Assembly (NCBI RefSeq): GCF_036226765.1
Contig: NZ_CP109017.1
Span: forward strand, 6,325,001-6,389,000
Origin: Streptomyces sp. NBC_00670
GTDB taxonomy: Bacteria > Actinomycetota > Actinomycetes > Streptomycetales > Streptomycetaceae
Length of the DNA: 64,000 nucleotides
Direction of reading: 5' to 3'
Shown piece by piece: positions 32,082 through 39,674 of the stretch. Each line of letters begins with the position of its first letter. Within the stretch, counting starts at the first letter, position 1. Position numbers and translations under genes: made by a program. A model generated the notes under the pieces. That model worked only from the letters and a program-made list of their open reading frames with translations, did not search any database and was not told where the DNA came from.

Positions 32082-33140
32082 GTGACCGAGACCGCGCCGC
32101 GGCCCACGCTGGAGGCGGTGGCCGCCCGGGCCGGTGTCTCCCGGGCCACCGTCTCCCGGGTCGTCAACGGCGGCGACGGCGTCCGCGAACGCCTCGCCGA
32201 GCGGGTGCGCCGGGCCGTCGACGAACTCGGCTACGTACCCAACCAGGCCGCCCGCAGCCTCGTCACCAAGCGGCACGACGCCGTCGCCGTCGTCATCGCC
32301 GAACCCGAGGCCCGGGTCTTCGCCGACCCCTTCTTCGCCGTCCAGCTGCGCGGCATCAGCAAGGAACTCACCGCCCACGACTCCCAGCTCGTGCTGCTGC
32401 TCACCGAGGGCCGCGAGGACCACGCCCGCGTCGGCCGCTATCTCGCCGGCGGGCATGTCGACGGGGCGCTCGTCTTCTCCCTGCACCTCGACGACCCGCT
32501 GCCGAGCCTGGTGCGCCGGGCCGGCGTGCCCACCGTGTTCGGCGGGCGGCCCGACTGGGGCGACGGCACCGACGGCACGGGCGAGGCGGTCTACGTCGAC
32601 AGCGACAACCGCGGCGGCGCCCGCGAGGCCGTACGCCACCTCGTCGCCCTCGGCCGTACGCGCATCGCGCACATCGCCGGGGCCCTCGACCAGACCTCCG
32701 GCGTGGACCGGCTGGAAGGGTTCCGGGACGTCATGGGCGACGGCGACCCCGGCCTCGTGGCGGAGGGCGACTTCACACCCGCCGGCGGGGAGCGGGCGAT
32801 GCGGGAGCTGCTGGAGCGACGGCCCGACGTGGACGCCGTGTTCGCCGCCAACGACCTGACCGCGGCGGGCGCCCTGCGGGTGCTGCGGGAGACGGGGCGG
32901 CGGGTGCCGGACGACGTCGCCGTCGTCGGCTTCGACGACATGCTGCCCGTCGCCGAGCAGACCGACCCGCCGCTCACCACCGTCCGCCAGGACATCGAGG
33001 AGATGGGGCGGCTCATGGCCCGCCTGCTGCTGCGCACGCTGGACCGCGACGGCGGCGGGGGAGGAGTGGGCACGGAGGCGGACGGCACGCCCGCCGGGAT
33101 GGTGCTGCCCACCACGCTGGTGCGGCGCGCCTCCGCGTGA
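32082..33140 (+). CDS. LacI-family transcriptional regulator
   Basis: 352 residues from GTG 32082, preceded by GAGGAGGAG. N-terminal helix-turn-helix PTLEAVAARAGVSRATVSRV and hinge VPNQAARSLVTKRHD; the rest is a periplasmic-binding-type sugar sensor (FVANDLTAAGALRVL-like FAANDLTAAGALRV; VGFDDMLPVAEQTDPPLTT). LacI proteins bind palindromes near sugar-use genes. No sugar operon is adjacent; its targets must be elsewhere, or it regulates itself. Confidence 0.92.
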   Translation: MTETAPRPTLEAVAARAGVSRATVSRVVNGGDGVRERLAERVRRAVDELGYVPNQAARSLVTKRHDAVAVVIAEPEARVFADPFFAVQLRGISKELTAHDSQLVLLLTEGREDHARVGRYLAGGHVDGALVFSLHLDDPLPSLVRRAGVPTVFGGRPDWGDGTDGTGEAVYVDSDNRGGAREAVRHLVALGRTRIAHIAGALDQTSGVDRLEGFRDVMGDGDPGLVAEGDFTPAGGERAMRELLERRPDVDAVFAANDLTAAGALRVLRETGRRVPDDVAVVGFDDMLPVAEQTDPPLTTVRQDIEEMGRLMARLLLRTLDRDGGGGGVGTEADGTPAGMVLPTTLVRRASA

Positions 33141-33162
33141 ACCGTGTGCCGCGAGCTGCCGG

Positions 33163-33963
33163 TCAGCCCTGGCGGGGCGCGGGCTTGAGCACCGCGAACC
33201 GTGCGCCGTAGGGGTCGGTGAGGCGGGCGATCCGGCCCACGTCGGGTACGTCCGTCGGCGGGAGCCGGACGCCGCCGCCCTCGTCCCCGGCCCTCGTCGC
33301 CACGGCGTCCGTGTCCGCGACGGAGAAGTACGGCAGCCAGTGCGCGTCCGCCCCGCCCTGGGCCCCGGTGGGGTCGTCGGCCGTCGCGACCAGGCCGCCG
33401 AACATGGTGTCCGGGCCGCCGTCCGCCGGGTTGACGGTGGTGTACGTGTCGCCGCCGGGCCAGGGCACGCCCTCGATCTCCCAGCCGAAGACCTTGTGGT
33501 AGAACGCGGCCGAGGCGGGGACGTCCGCGGTGTGCAGCTCGACCCAGCACAGGGCGCCGAGGCCGCCCGCGACGTCCAGTCCCTTGACGCGGCCCGGCTG
33601 CCAGACGCCGAACGTGGCGCCCGCGCGGTCGGCGAAGACCGCCATCGTGCCCTCGCCCATCACGTCCATCGGCGGCACCAGGACGCGGCCGCCCGCCTGC
33701 TCGACGGTCTTCGCGGTGGCGCCGGCGTCCGGGACCTGGAAGTACACGTTCCAGGACGGCGGGCCCTGCTCGGGGGTGATCGGCATGCCCCCGGCGACGG
33801 TCTGCTCGGTGAGCCGGAAGAAGCCGTAGCCGCCGGCGCCCGGGCCGGCGGGGGTGAAGTGCCAGCCGAAGAGGGCGGCGTAGAAGGAGGCGGCGGCGTC
33901 GATGTCGGGGGCGCCGACGTCGAGCCAGTTGGGTGCGCCGCTGACGTAACGCGTACTGAGCAT
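33163..33963 (-). CDS. VOC-superfamily protein with two glyoxalase-like domains
   Basis: 266 residues from ATG 33963; the frame upstream runs into repeats and is not coding. Two tandem vicinal-oxygen-chelate modules: residues 10-125 (APNWLDVGAPDIDAAASFYAALFGW) and 140-262 (ALCWVELHTADVPASAAFYHKVFGW, given in parts). Members include glyoxalases, dioxygenases and antibiotic-binding proteins. The substrate is not evident. A similar Streptomyces two-domain form is often called hydroxylase, without proof. Confidence 0.85.
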   Translation of the reverse strand: MLSTRYVSGAPNWLDVGAPDIDAAASFYAALFGWHFTPAGPGAGGYGFFRLTEQTVAGGMPITPEQGPPSWNVYFQVPDAGATAKTVEQAGGRVLVPPMDVMGEGTMAVFADRAGATFGVWQPGRVKGLDVAGGLGALCWVELHTADVPASAAFYHKVFGWEIEGVPWPGGDTYTTVNPADGGPDTMFGGLVATADDPTGAQGGADAHWLPYFSVADTDAVATRAGDEGGGVRLPPTDVPDVGRIARLTDPYGARFAVLKPAPRQG

Positions 33964-34093
33964 GTCCGGCTCCTCCGCAAGGTCCCGTGGTCCCCACGTG
34001 AGAGTCTGCCATCCCTCCACCCACCACGCGCGGGGCGCCCGAGAACTCGGACGGGCGGGTACGTCGGCGGGTGCGGGTGCGCCGTGGCCGATC

Positions 34094-34278
34094 GCGCAGT
34101 TCCCCGCGCCCCTAAAAGCGTGGGGCGCCCCCTGCTTTCGAGGGGCGCGAGGAACTGCGCGAGAGCCCCCACCCACCCGCGCCCCCCACACAACCCCACC
34201 CACCCGAGCTCTCCCGGGGTCAAAGGGGCGGGAGCCCCTTGTCGGGACGGGAAGGGCAGGGGCGGCGGGGGCGAGGAA
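34094..34278. repeat. type-A inverted repeat and type-B block, copy 3 (not at a gene end)
   Basis: Left arm GCGCAGTTCCCCGCGCCCCT at 34094-34113, right arm 34141-34160 with one mismatch (GCGAGG). The type-B block occupies about 34244-34278, preceded by AAAGGGGCGGGAGCCCCTT hairpin. It is in the orientation that would follow a minus-strand gene lying to its right; none exists there now. Confidence 0.8.
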
Positions 34279-34297
34279 AAAATGCCGCACCCACCCC

Positions 34298-34316
34298 CGT
34301 TGATCCCTCGTTGATC
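34298..34316. promoter_or_regulatory. direct repeat CGTTGATC x2, 11-bp period
   Basis: CGTTGATC at 34298-34305 and 34309-34316, exactly one 11-bp step apart and 33 bp before the WhiB-like start. The spacing is like that of response-regulator sites such as PHO boxes, though GTTGATC differs from the GTTCACC core. Candidate regulator site only. Confidence 0.35.
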
Positions 34317-34348
34317 GGACGTTTTTCGGGCCCCGGCAGCATCGCCCC

Positions 34349-34597
34349 ATGCACTCGGAACCCCTCACCGCCGCCGACCTCGCCTGGCAGCAGCGCGCCC
34401 TCTGCGCCCAGACGGGCGCGGACTTCTTCTTCCCCGAGCCCGGCAGCTCCCTCCGCGACGCCAAACGCATCTGCGGCATGTGCGAGACCCGCTCCGTCTG
34501 CCTCGAATACGCCCTCCGCCACGACGAACGATTCGGTGTCTGGGGCGGCCTGTCGGAGAAGGAGCGCCTGCGCCTCGTCCGCGCGGACGAGGGCTGA
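34349..34597 (+). CDS. WhiB-like iron-sulfur transcription factor
   Basis: 82 residues. The four cysteines C19, C42, C45 and C51 (C-x22-C-x2-C-x5-C) hold a [4Fe-4S] cluster, and GVWGGLSEKER is the family turn that contacts a sigma factor, followed by a basic RLRLVR tail. WALCAQT/FFPE style sequence (RALCAQTGADFFFPE) is close to WhiB itself. Wbl proteins respond to redox or NO and work with HrdB-type sigma factors in development or resistance. Which Wbl paralogue this is cannot be settled here. Confidence 0.93.
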   Translation: MHSEPLTAADLAWQQRALCAQTGADFFFPEPGSSLRDAKRICGMCETRSVCLEYALRHDERFGVWGGLSEKERLRLVRADEG

Positions 34598-34642
34598 AGC
34601 GCGGCGCCCGAAGGCCCTCGCGGGCCCGCACACCGCGCCGCG

Positions 34643-35617
34643 TCAGCCCGCCGCCCGCGCCGCCATCCGCGCCTTCCGCGCCGCGAGCCTCTCGTCGAAC
34701 TTCGACGCCTCCGCGTCCAGCCCACCCATGAACAGGCCCAGTTCCTCCTGGGCCTTCAGCCCCTCCGGGCCCAGCCCGTCGAGCTGCATCACCTTCAGGT
34801 GGCGCAGCACCGGCTGGAGCACGTCGTCGTGGTGGATGCGCAGGTTGTAGACCTCGCCTATCGCCATCTGCGCCGCCGCCCGCTCGAAGCCGGGAATGCC
34901 GTGGCCCGGCATGCGGAACTCGACGACCACGTCCCGCACCGCCCGCATCGTCAGGTCGGGCGCGAGTTCGAACGCGGCCTTGAGCAGGTTGCGGTAGAAG
35001 ACCATGTGCAGGTTCTCGTCCGTGGCGATCCGCGCCAGCATCCGGTCGCACACCGGGTCGCCCGACTGGTGCCCGGTGTTGCGGTGCGAGATGCGCGTGG
35101 CCAGTTCCTGGAAGGCGACGTACGCGATCGAGTGGAGCATCGAGTGCGCGTTGTCCGACTCGAAGCCCTCGCTCATGTGCGCCATCCGGAACTGCTCCAG
35201 CTTGTCCGGGTCGACCGCGCGCGAGGCGAGCAGATAGTCGCGCATGACGATGCCGTGCCGGCCCTCCTCCGCCGTCCAGCGGTGCACCCAGGTGCCCCAG
35301 GCGCCGTCGCGGCCGAACAGGGTGGCGATCTCGTGGTGGTAGCTGGGGAGGTTGTCCTCGGTCAGCAGATTGACCACCAGGGCGGTGCGGCCGATCTCGG
35401 TGACCTTGGACTGGTCCTTCTGCCAGGCCTCGCCGTCCTCGAAGAACCCGGGGAAGTTGCGCGCGTCGCCCCACGGCACGTACTCGTGCGGCATCCAGTC
35501 CTTGGCGACCTTCAGATGCCGGTTCAGCTCCTGCTCGACCACTTCCTCCAGCGCGTACAGCAGCCGCGCGTCGGTCCAGGCGGACGGGCTGCCGAGAAGG
35601 GGGGAGGTAACGGTCAC
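34643..35617 (-). CDS. acyl-ACP desaturase (diiron, DesA-like)
   Basis: 324 residues. Diiron ligands are visible in the two motifs EEGRH (WTAEEGRHGIVMRDYL) and DENLH (IATDENLHMVFYRNLL), plus Glu residues in ALEEVVEQE. Soluble stearoyl-ACP-desaturase family, as in mycobacterial DesA2 and Streptomyces homologues; introduces a double bond into acyl chains with O2 and ferredoxin. Mycobacterial relatives vary in activity, so substrate is open. An array of five 15-bp repeats lies 105-180 bp upstream of the start and may be its operator. Confidence 0.92.
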   Translation of the reverse strand: MTVTSPLLGSPSAWTDARLLYALEEVVEQELNRHLKVAKDWMPHEYVPWGDARNFPGFFEDGEAWQKDQSKVTEIGRTALVVNLLTEDNLPSYHHEIATLFGRDGAWGTWVHRWTAEEGRHGIVMRDYLLASRAVDPDKLEQFRMAHMSEGFESDNAHSMLHSIAYVAFQELATRISHRNTGHQSGDPVCDRMLARIATDENLHMVFYRNLLKAAFELAPDLTMRAVRDVVVEFRMPGHGIPGFERAAAQMAIGEVYNLRIHHDDVLQPVLRHLKVMQLDGLGPEGLKAQEELGLFMGGLDAEASKFDERLAARKARMAARAAG

Positions 35618-35721
35618 GAGGCACTCCAGGGGGACGAACGGGGGACGGAAGGGTGGTGCGTGTGTGCGGCGGGCGGACCCGAGCGGTGGGCCCGCACGGC
35701 CTGCGACGCCTGGGGCGGCGC

Positions 35722-35796
35722 CGACGGGACCTACGGCGCCGTAACCTACGGCGTCGTAGGCTACGAGACCGTAGGTTACGCAGCCGTAGGTTAAGC
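35722..35796. promoter_or_regulatory. five 15-bp tandem repeats with CGTA-N3-TACG half-sites
   Basis: Units at 35722, 35737, 35752, 35767 and 35782, each built on CCTACGG or CCGTAGG. Units 2 to 4 contain the dyads CCGTAACCTACGG, CGTAGGCTACG and CCGTAGGTTACG. Located upstream of the acyl-ACP desaturase gene (minus strand) and after the ABC-F gene end. A phased multi-site operator is the most natural explanation; no regulator gene is adjacent. Confidence 0.6.
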
Positions 35797-35900
35797 GCGC
35801 TGTAAAGGCCGCTGATCAGGCGCGCGGTCCCCGCCTCCGTACCGAGGGACGGATCAGAGGCGCATCAGCAGCACCACATGTCCGCCGGACTCCTTTCCGG

Positions 35901-37535
35901 TCAACCCGCCGCCACCTCCTCGGCCGACGTCTCGCGCAGCTCGCCCCCGTCCAGGAGCAGCCAGCGGGTGATGCCGACGGACTGGAGGAACGGCAGGTCG
36001 TGGGAGGCGATCAGGAGGGCGCCCTCGTACGACTCCAGCGCGGAGGTCAGCTGCCGCACGCTCGCCATGTCGAGGTTGTTGGTCGGCTCGTCGAGCAGCA
36101 GCAGCTGGGGCGCGGGCTCGGCGAGCATCAACGCGGCCAGGGCCGCGCGGAACCGCTCCCCGCCGGACAGGGTCCCCGCCGCCCGGTCGGCCCGGGCACC
36201 CCGGAACAGGAAGCGGGCCAGCCGCGCCCGGATCCGGTTGTCGGTGGCGCCGGGCGCGAACCGGGCCACGTTCTGCGCCACGGTCAGTGTGTCGTCGAGC
36301 ACGTCGAGCCGCTGCGGCAGGAACCGCGCGGGCACATGGACCGTCGCCTCGCCCCGCACCGGCGGCAGCTCGCCCGCGACCGTGCGCAGCAGCGTGGTCT
36401 TGCCCGCGCCGTTGCGCCCGATCAGCGCGACCCGCTCGGGCCCGTGCAGATCGAGCCCGCCCTCGAGCAGACCCCCGTACGACACCTCCAGATCGCGCAG
36501 GGTGAGCACGCTCCGGCCCGGCGGCACGGCCGTGTACGGCAGTTCGACGCGGATCTCGTCGTCGTCCCGGACGGCGTCGGCGGCCTCGTCGAGCCGCTCC
36601 CGGGCCGCGGCCAGCCGCTCCTCGTGCAGGATGCGGTGCTTGCCCGCGGACTCCTGCGCGGCCCGCTTGCGCGCTCCCATGACGATCTTCGGTTCGCGCT
36701 TGTTGTCGTTCATCTTCTGCCCGTACCGCTTGCGGCGGGCCAGCTTCGCCTGCGCGTCGACGAGTTCGCGCTTCTGCTTGCGCAGGTCCGCCTCGGCCAC
36801 GCGCACCATCCGCGCGGCGGCGTCCTGTTCGACGGCGAGGGCCTCCTCGTACGCGGAGAGGTTGCCGCCGTACCAGGTGAGCTCCCCGGCGCGCAGATCG
36901 GCGATCTGGTCGACGCGGTCGAGGAGATCGCGGTCGTGGCTGACCACCACCAGCGCGCCCGGCCCGGACCACGCGTCCACCGCCTCGTACAGCCGGCGGC
37001 GCGCGTGCAGGTCGAGGTTGTTGGTGGGCTCGTCGAGCAGCAGCACGTCGGGGCGGCGCAGCAGCAGGGCGGCCAGCCGGAGCAGGACGGACTCGCCGCC
37101 GGAGACCTCGCCGAGCGTGCGGTCCAGGCCGATGTGGCCGAGGCCCAGCTCGCCGAGGACCGCGAGCGCGCGCTCCTCGACGTCCCAGTCGTCGCCGACG
37201 GCCGTGAAGTGCTCCTCGGCCACGTCGCCCGCCTCGATGGCGTGCAGCGCGGCGCGCACGGAGGCGATGCCGAGCGCCTCGTCGACGCGCAGGGAGGTGT
37301 CGAGCGTGACGTTCTGCGGCAGGTACCCGACCTCGCCGGTGACGCGCACGGTGCCGTCCGCCGGGGTCAGTTCCCCGGCGAGCAGTTTCAGCAGGGTCGA
37401 CTTCCCCGAGCCGTTGACGCCGACGAGTCCGGTGCGGCCGGGGCCGAACGCCGCGTCGAGACCGTCCAGGACGGGGGTGCCGTCCGGCCAGGCGAAGGAC
37501 AGGGACGTACAGGTGACAGAGGTATGGGTATGCAT
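35901..37535 (-). CDS. ABC-F family ATPase (ribosome-acting, antibiotic-resistance type)
   Basis: 544 residues with two ABC domains and no membrane helices. Domain 1: Walker A GVNGSGKST near 40, signature LGEVSGGESVLLRLAA, Walker B LLLDEPTNNLDLHARR. Basic inter-domain linker near 240-300 (RKQKRELVDAQAKLARRKR). Domain 2: GRNGAGKTT, LSGGERFRAALAAL, LLLDEPTNNLDMAS. ABC-F proteins bind the ribosomal E site and rescue ribosomes stalled by antibiotics or difficult peptides. A 250-nt leader with a consensus promoter, a tiny ORF and alternative pairings suggests drug-induced attenuation. Streptomyces homologues include SCO6720 (from memory). Confidence 0.93.
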   Translation of the reverse strand: MHTHTSVTCTSLSFAWPDGTPVLDGLDAAFGPGRTGLVGVNGSGKSTLLKLLAGELTPADGTVRVTGEVGYLPQNVTLDTSLRVDEALGIASVRAALHAIEAGDVAEEHFTAVGDDWDVEERALAVLGELGLGHIGLDRTLGEVSGGESVLLRLAALLLRRPDVLLLDEPTNNLDLHARRRLYEAVDAWSGPGALVVVSHDRDLLDRVDQIADLRAGELTWYGGNLSAYEEALAVEQDAAARMVRVAEADLRKQKRELVDAQAKLARRKRYGQKMNDNKREPKIVMGARKRAAQESAGKHRILHEERLAAARERLDEAADAVRDDDEIRVELPYTAVPPGRSVLTLRDLEVSYGGLLEGGLDLHGPERVALIGRNGAGKTTLLRTVAGELPPVRGEATVHVPARFLPQRLDVLDDTLTVAQNVARFAPGATDNRIRARLARFLFRGARADRAAGTLSGGERFRAALAALMLAEPAPQLLLLDEPTNNLDMASVRQLTSALESYEGALLIASHDLPFLQSVGITRWLLLDGGELRETSAEEVAAG

Positions 37536-37581
37536 ACGGGCCTCGCAGGGGCGTGTGGGGGCGAATCATGAACACGCGTAC

Positions 37582-37737
37582 GGGACACCGCGAGGAGGAC
37601 CCGGCAGGGCTGACGGTCCTCCGTCGGCGGGACGGCTCGTGGATCGAGGTCGCACACGACGCGCGGGCGGCTCGGCACGGCGGGGCTGAGTTCGACTCGA
37701 CTCAGCGCGGCCGGGTGAGCGTGCGGCGCGGTGTCCC
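37582..37737 (-). promoter_or_regulatory. attenuator-like RNA leader of the ABC-F gene
   Basis: On the transcript, GGGACACCGCG (complement of 37727-37737) lies just after the short upstream ORF and can pair with CGCGGTGTCCC (complement of 37582-37592), an 11-bp perfect long-range helix. Between them are two local hairpins: GCTGAGT/ACTCAGC (37685-37706) and GAGGACC/GGTCCTC (37595-37621). Such competing pairings after a tiny ORF are the hallmark of ribosome-mediated attenuation known for several ABC-F genes. No U-run is visible. Confidence 0.5.
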
Positions 37738-37743
37738 AGGACC

Positions 37744-37755
37744 TCAGACGAGCAA
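37744..37755 (-). CDS. putative 3-codon upstream ORF (leader peptide M-L-V)
   Basis: TTG CTC GTC TGA on the minus strand, with a strong Shine-Dalgarno GGAGAAGG (37759-37766) at good spacing. It begins about 30 nt after the predicted transcription start of the ABC-F leader. Too short for ORF callers; the Shine-Dalgarno far from any other start is the main support. Confidence 0.4.
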   Translation of the reverse strand: MLV

Positions 37756-37792
37756 CGTCCTTCTCCGATCGACGGCAACAGAACCGGTGTCC

Positions 37793-37821
37793 ACGGTAGG
37801 AACGGGTACGAGGTGTGTCAA
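37793..37821 (-). promoter_or_regulatory. consensus vegetative promoter of the ABC-F gene
   Basis: TTGACA (37816-37821) and TACCGT (37793-37798) on the minus strand, spaced 17 bp: a perfect -35 and a good -10 for the main sigma factor HrdB. Places the start near 37786, leaving a leader of about 250 nt. Confidence 0.75.
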
Positions 37822-37879
37822 CGGAATATCCGTGGACCGGCCCCCGGCCCACGGTCCGACCTGACGCAAGGAGGCCGAC

Positions 37880-38479
37880 GTGCTTGATGGCTCCCTCAGC
37901 CTGCCCGCCCGCCTCTGCCTGCTGTCCTGGGACACGGCGACGGGGGAGCCGGTCGCCGTCGACCGGCTGCCGTACCTGGTACGGGCCGGCGCCCTCACGG
38001 AACTGGCGCGGCGCGGGCTGCTGGCCGACGTGGACGGCATCGTCACCCCGGTCGACCTCGACGCGACGACGGGCGACGACGCGCTCGACGACTTCCTCGA
38101 ACTGGTCCAGGAGTCCCGCCCGCGCACCTGGGCGGAGTGGGTGACGGCACACGCCTCCGTCACCCTCGACGCGGTACGCGCCGGCCTGGCGGCCGACGGC
38201 CTCCTCCGCCCCGGGAAGCGGCGGGCGCTGGGCTTCCTGCCGACGGTGGACTACACGCTGGTCGACGTCGAGAAGACGACGGCGCTCCAGGCCGCGGTCC
38301 GCCGCGCGCTGACCGCGGGAGCCGCGGCACCGCCGGACGAGGCGGCGCTGGCCGCGCTGGCGGCGACGGCGGGGCTGCCCCCCGCCACGTCCGCGCCCGC
38401 CCTGGCGACGGACCCGGTCGCGAGGGAGATCCGCGAAGGCCTGGCAGCGGCGGTGGAGACGAGGGTGGGCGGCGCCTGA
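37880..38479 (+). CDS. GPP34-family protein
   Basis: 199 residues from GTG 37880 with AAGGAGG at ideal distance. All-helical GPP34 (Golgi phosphoprotein 3) fold: SLPARLCLLSWDTATGEP near the N-terminus, LVRAGALTELARRGLL, and the hydrophobic hairpin region RRALGFLPTVDYTLVD. The eukaryotic relative binds phosphatidylinositol-4-phosphate; Streptomyces genomes carry many copies of unknown role, possibly at membranes. Divergent from ABC-F. Confidence 0.88.
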   Translation: MLDGSLSLPARLCLLSWDTATGEPVAVDRLPYLVRAGALTELARRGLLADVDGIVTPVDLDATTGDDALDDFLELVQESRPRTWAEWVTAHASVTLDAVRAGLAADGLLRPGKRRALGFLPTVDYTLVDVEKTTALQAAVRRALTAGAAAPPDEAALAALAATAGLPPATSAPALATDPVAREIREGLAAAVETRVGGA

Positions 38480-38538
38480 GAGCTCGGGGGTTCGGTTCGT
38501 TGGCGAGCCCTCAAAAGCAGGGGGCGCCCCACGCTTTC

Positions 38539-38558
38539 AGGGGCGCGGGGAACTGCGC
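38539..38558. repeat. type-A repeat, right arm only, copy 4
   Basis: AGGGGCGCGGGGAACTGCGC, with a degenerate left side (AAAGCAGGGGGCGCCCC...GCTTTC). Between the convergent GPP34 and SsgA-like genes. Confidence 0.75.
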
Positions 38559-38610
38559 GAGCAACCACCCACCCACCCACCCGCACCCGACAACACACCC
38601 ACCTCACTCC

Positions 38611-39024
38611 TCACGCGTCCCGCATCAGCTCCGCCAGGTCCCGGTCCAGGTCGATCTGGAGATGCTCCAGCCCCACCGGCACCAATTCCCCCGCCGCCCG
38701 CAAGAACCTCCGCACGTCACGCGAGTGCACATGCACCACAGCCGTCCCCTCCGGCGCATGGAACTCCAGCACCGTCCGGTCGTACCCGTACGGCCGCACC
38801 CGCACGTCCCCGTCCCCCTCCGCCCGCTCCAGCCCCGCCGCCAGCAGCTCCCGCGCGAACGTCCAGCACACGTCCACCCCTTCCAGCGTCGCCGGCGCCG
38901 GGAAGGTCATGCGGACGGCGAACGGGTCCGCGCGGTCGTAGTGGAGCGCGGCGGGGATGCTCGACATCCGCGGCGCGGCGGCGACCAGGCGTGCCTCGAC
39001 GGGCTGCTCTATGACGGTGGACAT
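38611..39024 (-). CDS. ssgD: SsgA-like sporulation/cell-wall protein, probably SsgD
   Basis: 137 residues from ATG 39024; the longer frame upstream lacks the family start. SALP features: IPAALHYDRADPFAVRMTF, CWTFARELLAAGL, GDVRVRPYGYDRTVLEFHAPEGTAVV (in parts). SALPs occur only in sporulating actinomycetes and guide peptidoglycan synthesis and septation; SsgB type recruits FtsZ. The order of neighbours (ABC-F, GPP34, then this) agrees with my recollection of ssgD = SCO6722, but the symbol rests on synteny and should be treated as probable. Confidence 0.8.
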   Translation of the reverse strand: MSTVIEQPVEARLVAAAPRMSSIPAALHYDRADPFAVRMTFPAPATLEGVDVCWTFARELLAAGLERAEGDGDVRVRPYGYDRTVLEFHAPEGTAVVHVHSRDVRRFLRAAGELVPVGLEHLQIDLDRDLAELMRDA

Positions 39025-39257
39025 CGCCTTGCTCCCTTGTGATGGGCCGGACGGACTCCCGGTGGCCGGAACCCGTCGTCCAAAAAGACGCCGGAACCGG
39101 CCGTTCCGTGCACACGAGGTGCGAGTGACCTCTGTCACCGAGTCCAATCACCGTGACGTCGACACCCGGACACCGTGACACTTCGAGAAGACACCCGCGC
39201 GCGGCTCCCGGTTCCCGCCCGGCCGGAGTAGTGGCCGCGCGGTGCGACGGACGCGGT

Positions 39258-39281
39258 GCTTGCCTGGGGGATGAGGGGTAC
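39258..39281 (+). promoter_or_regulatory. sigma-B-like stress promoter
   Basis: GCTT (39258-39261), 14-bp spacer, GGGTAC (39276-39281), resembling the Streptomyces sigma-B consensus GTTT-N14-16-GGGTAC/T. The start would be near 39290, just before the Shine-Dalgarno of the gene at 39318. Confidence 0.5.
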
Positions 39282-39317
39282 CCGGTCCTCACGTGTCCCG
39301 AAAGGAAGTGAACGTCC

Positions 39318-39641
39318 ATGCCCAGCGGGTCGAGCCCGAAGCGTGAACGCCAGTACGAGCACATCAAGAAGAGCGCCGAGGACCGCGGCGAGAGCACCGG
39401 CCGCGCGAAGGAGATCGCCGCGCGCACGGTGAACAAGGAGCGCGCCCGGTCCGGCGAGGCCAAGCAGAAGAGCAGGACCTCGACCCAGGACATGTCGTCC
39501 GGCAAGCGCGGCGGCCAGCGCTCCGGCAAGGGGGCGCAGGGACCGACGTACGACCAGCTCTACGAAGAGGCCAAGAAGAAGAACGTCCACGGCCGTTCGG
39601 ACATGAACAAGGCCCAGCTCCAGCGAGCTCTCGGCAAGTGA
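39318..39641 (+). CDS. small basic protein annotated elsewhere as plasmid stabilization protein
   Basis: 107 residues, very rich in Lys, Arg, Ser, Gly and Gln. AAAGGAAG precedes the ATG. The first 70 residues are probably disordered and DNA- or RNA-binding (SPKRERQYEHIKKSAEDRG). The C-terminus (TYDQLYEEAKKKNVHGRSDMNKAQLQRAL) resembles a Rho-N/SAP-like helical motif. Homologues are common in actinomycete chromosomes; the plasmid name is not supported by any plasmid context. A sigma-B-like promoter suggests a general-stress role. Confidence 0.82.
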   Translation: MPSGSSPKRERQYEHIKKSAEDRGESTGRAKEIAARTVNKERARSGEAKQKSRTSTQDMSSGKRGGQRSGKGAQGPTYDQLYEEAKKKNVHGRSDMNKAQLQRALGK

Positions 39642-39674
39642 GCGCCGCCCGCGGGGCCGTACCCTCGTCCCACC

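Larger units (their letters stand above)
33964..34348. other. intergenic region between VOC and WhiB-like genes
   Basis: 385 bases between two divergent starts. Holds a type-A repeat, a type-B block with hairpin, and an 11-bp direct repeat before the WhiB-like gene. The repeats normally follow gene ends, but no gene ends here. Confidence 0.7.
37536..37879. other. divergent intergenic region: ABC-F leader and GPP34 promoter side
   Basis: 344 bases without a full gene. Most of it is the untranslated leader of the ABC-F transcript. A GGGTAC hexamer at 37804-37809 on the plus strand might belong to a promoter of the GPP34 gene but lacks a well-spaced -35. Confidence 0.6.

Noticed and set aside
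34799..35794. Plus-strand frame ending in a five-residue repeat (GTYGAVTYG type)
   Set aside because: It is antisense to the desaturase, and the repeat is only the translation of the 15-bp DNA array (a multiple of three). No start signal or domain.
37553..37864. A 103-codon plus-strand gene between ABC-F and GPP34
   Set aside because: It lies antisense to the ABC-F leader, has no ribosome binding site at its start and no family resemblance.
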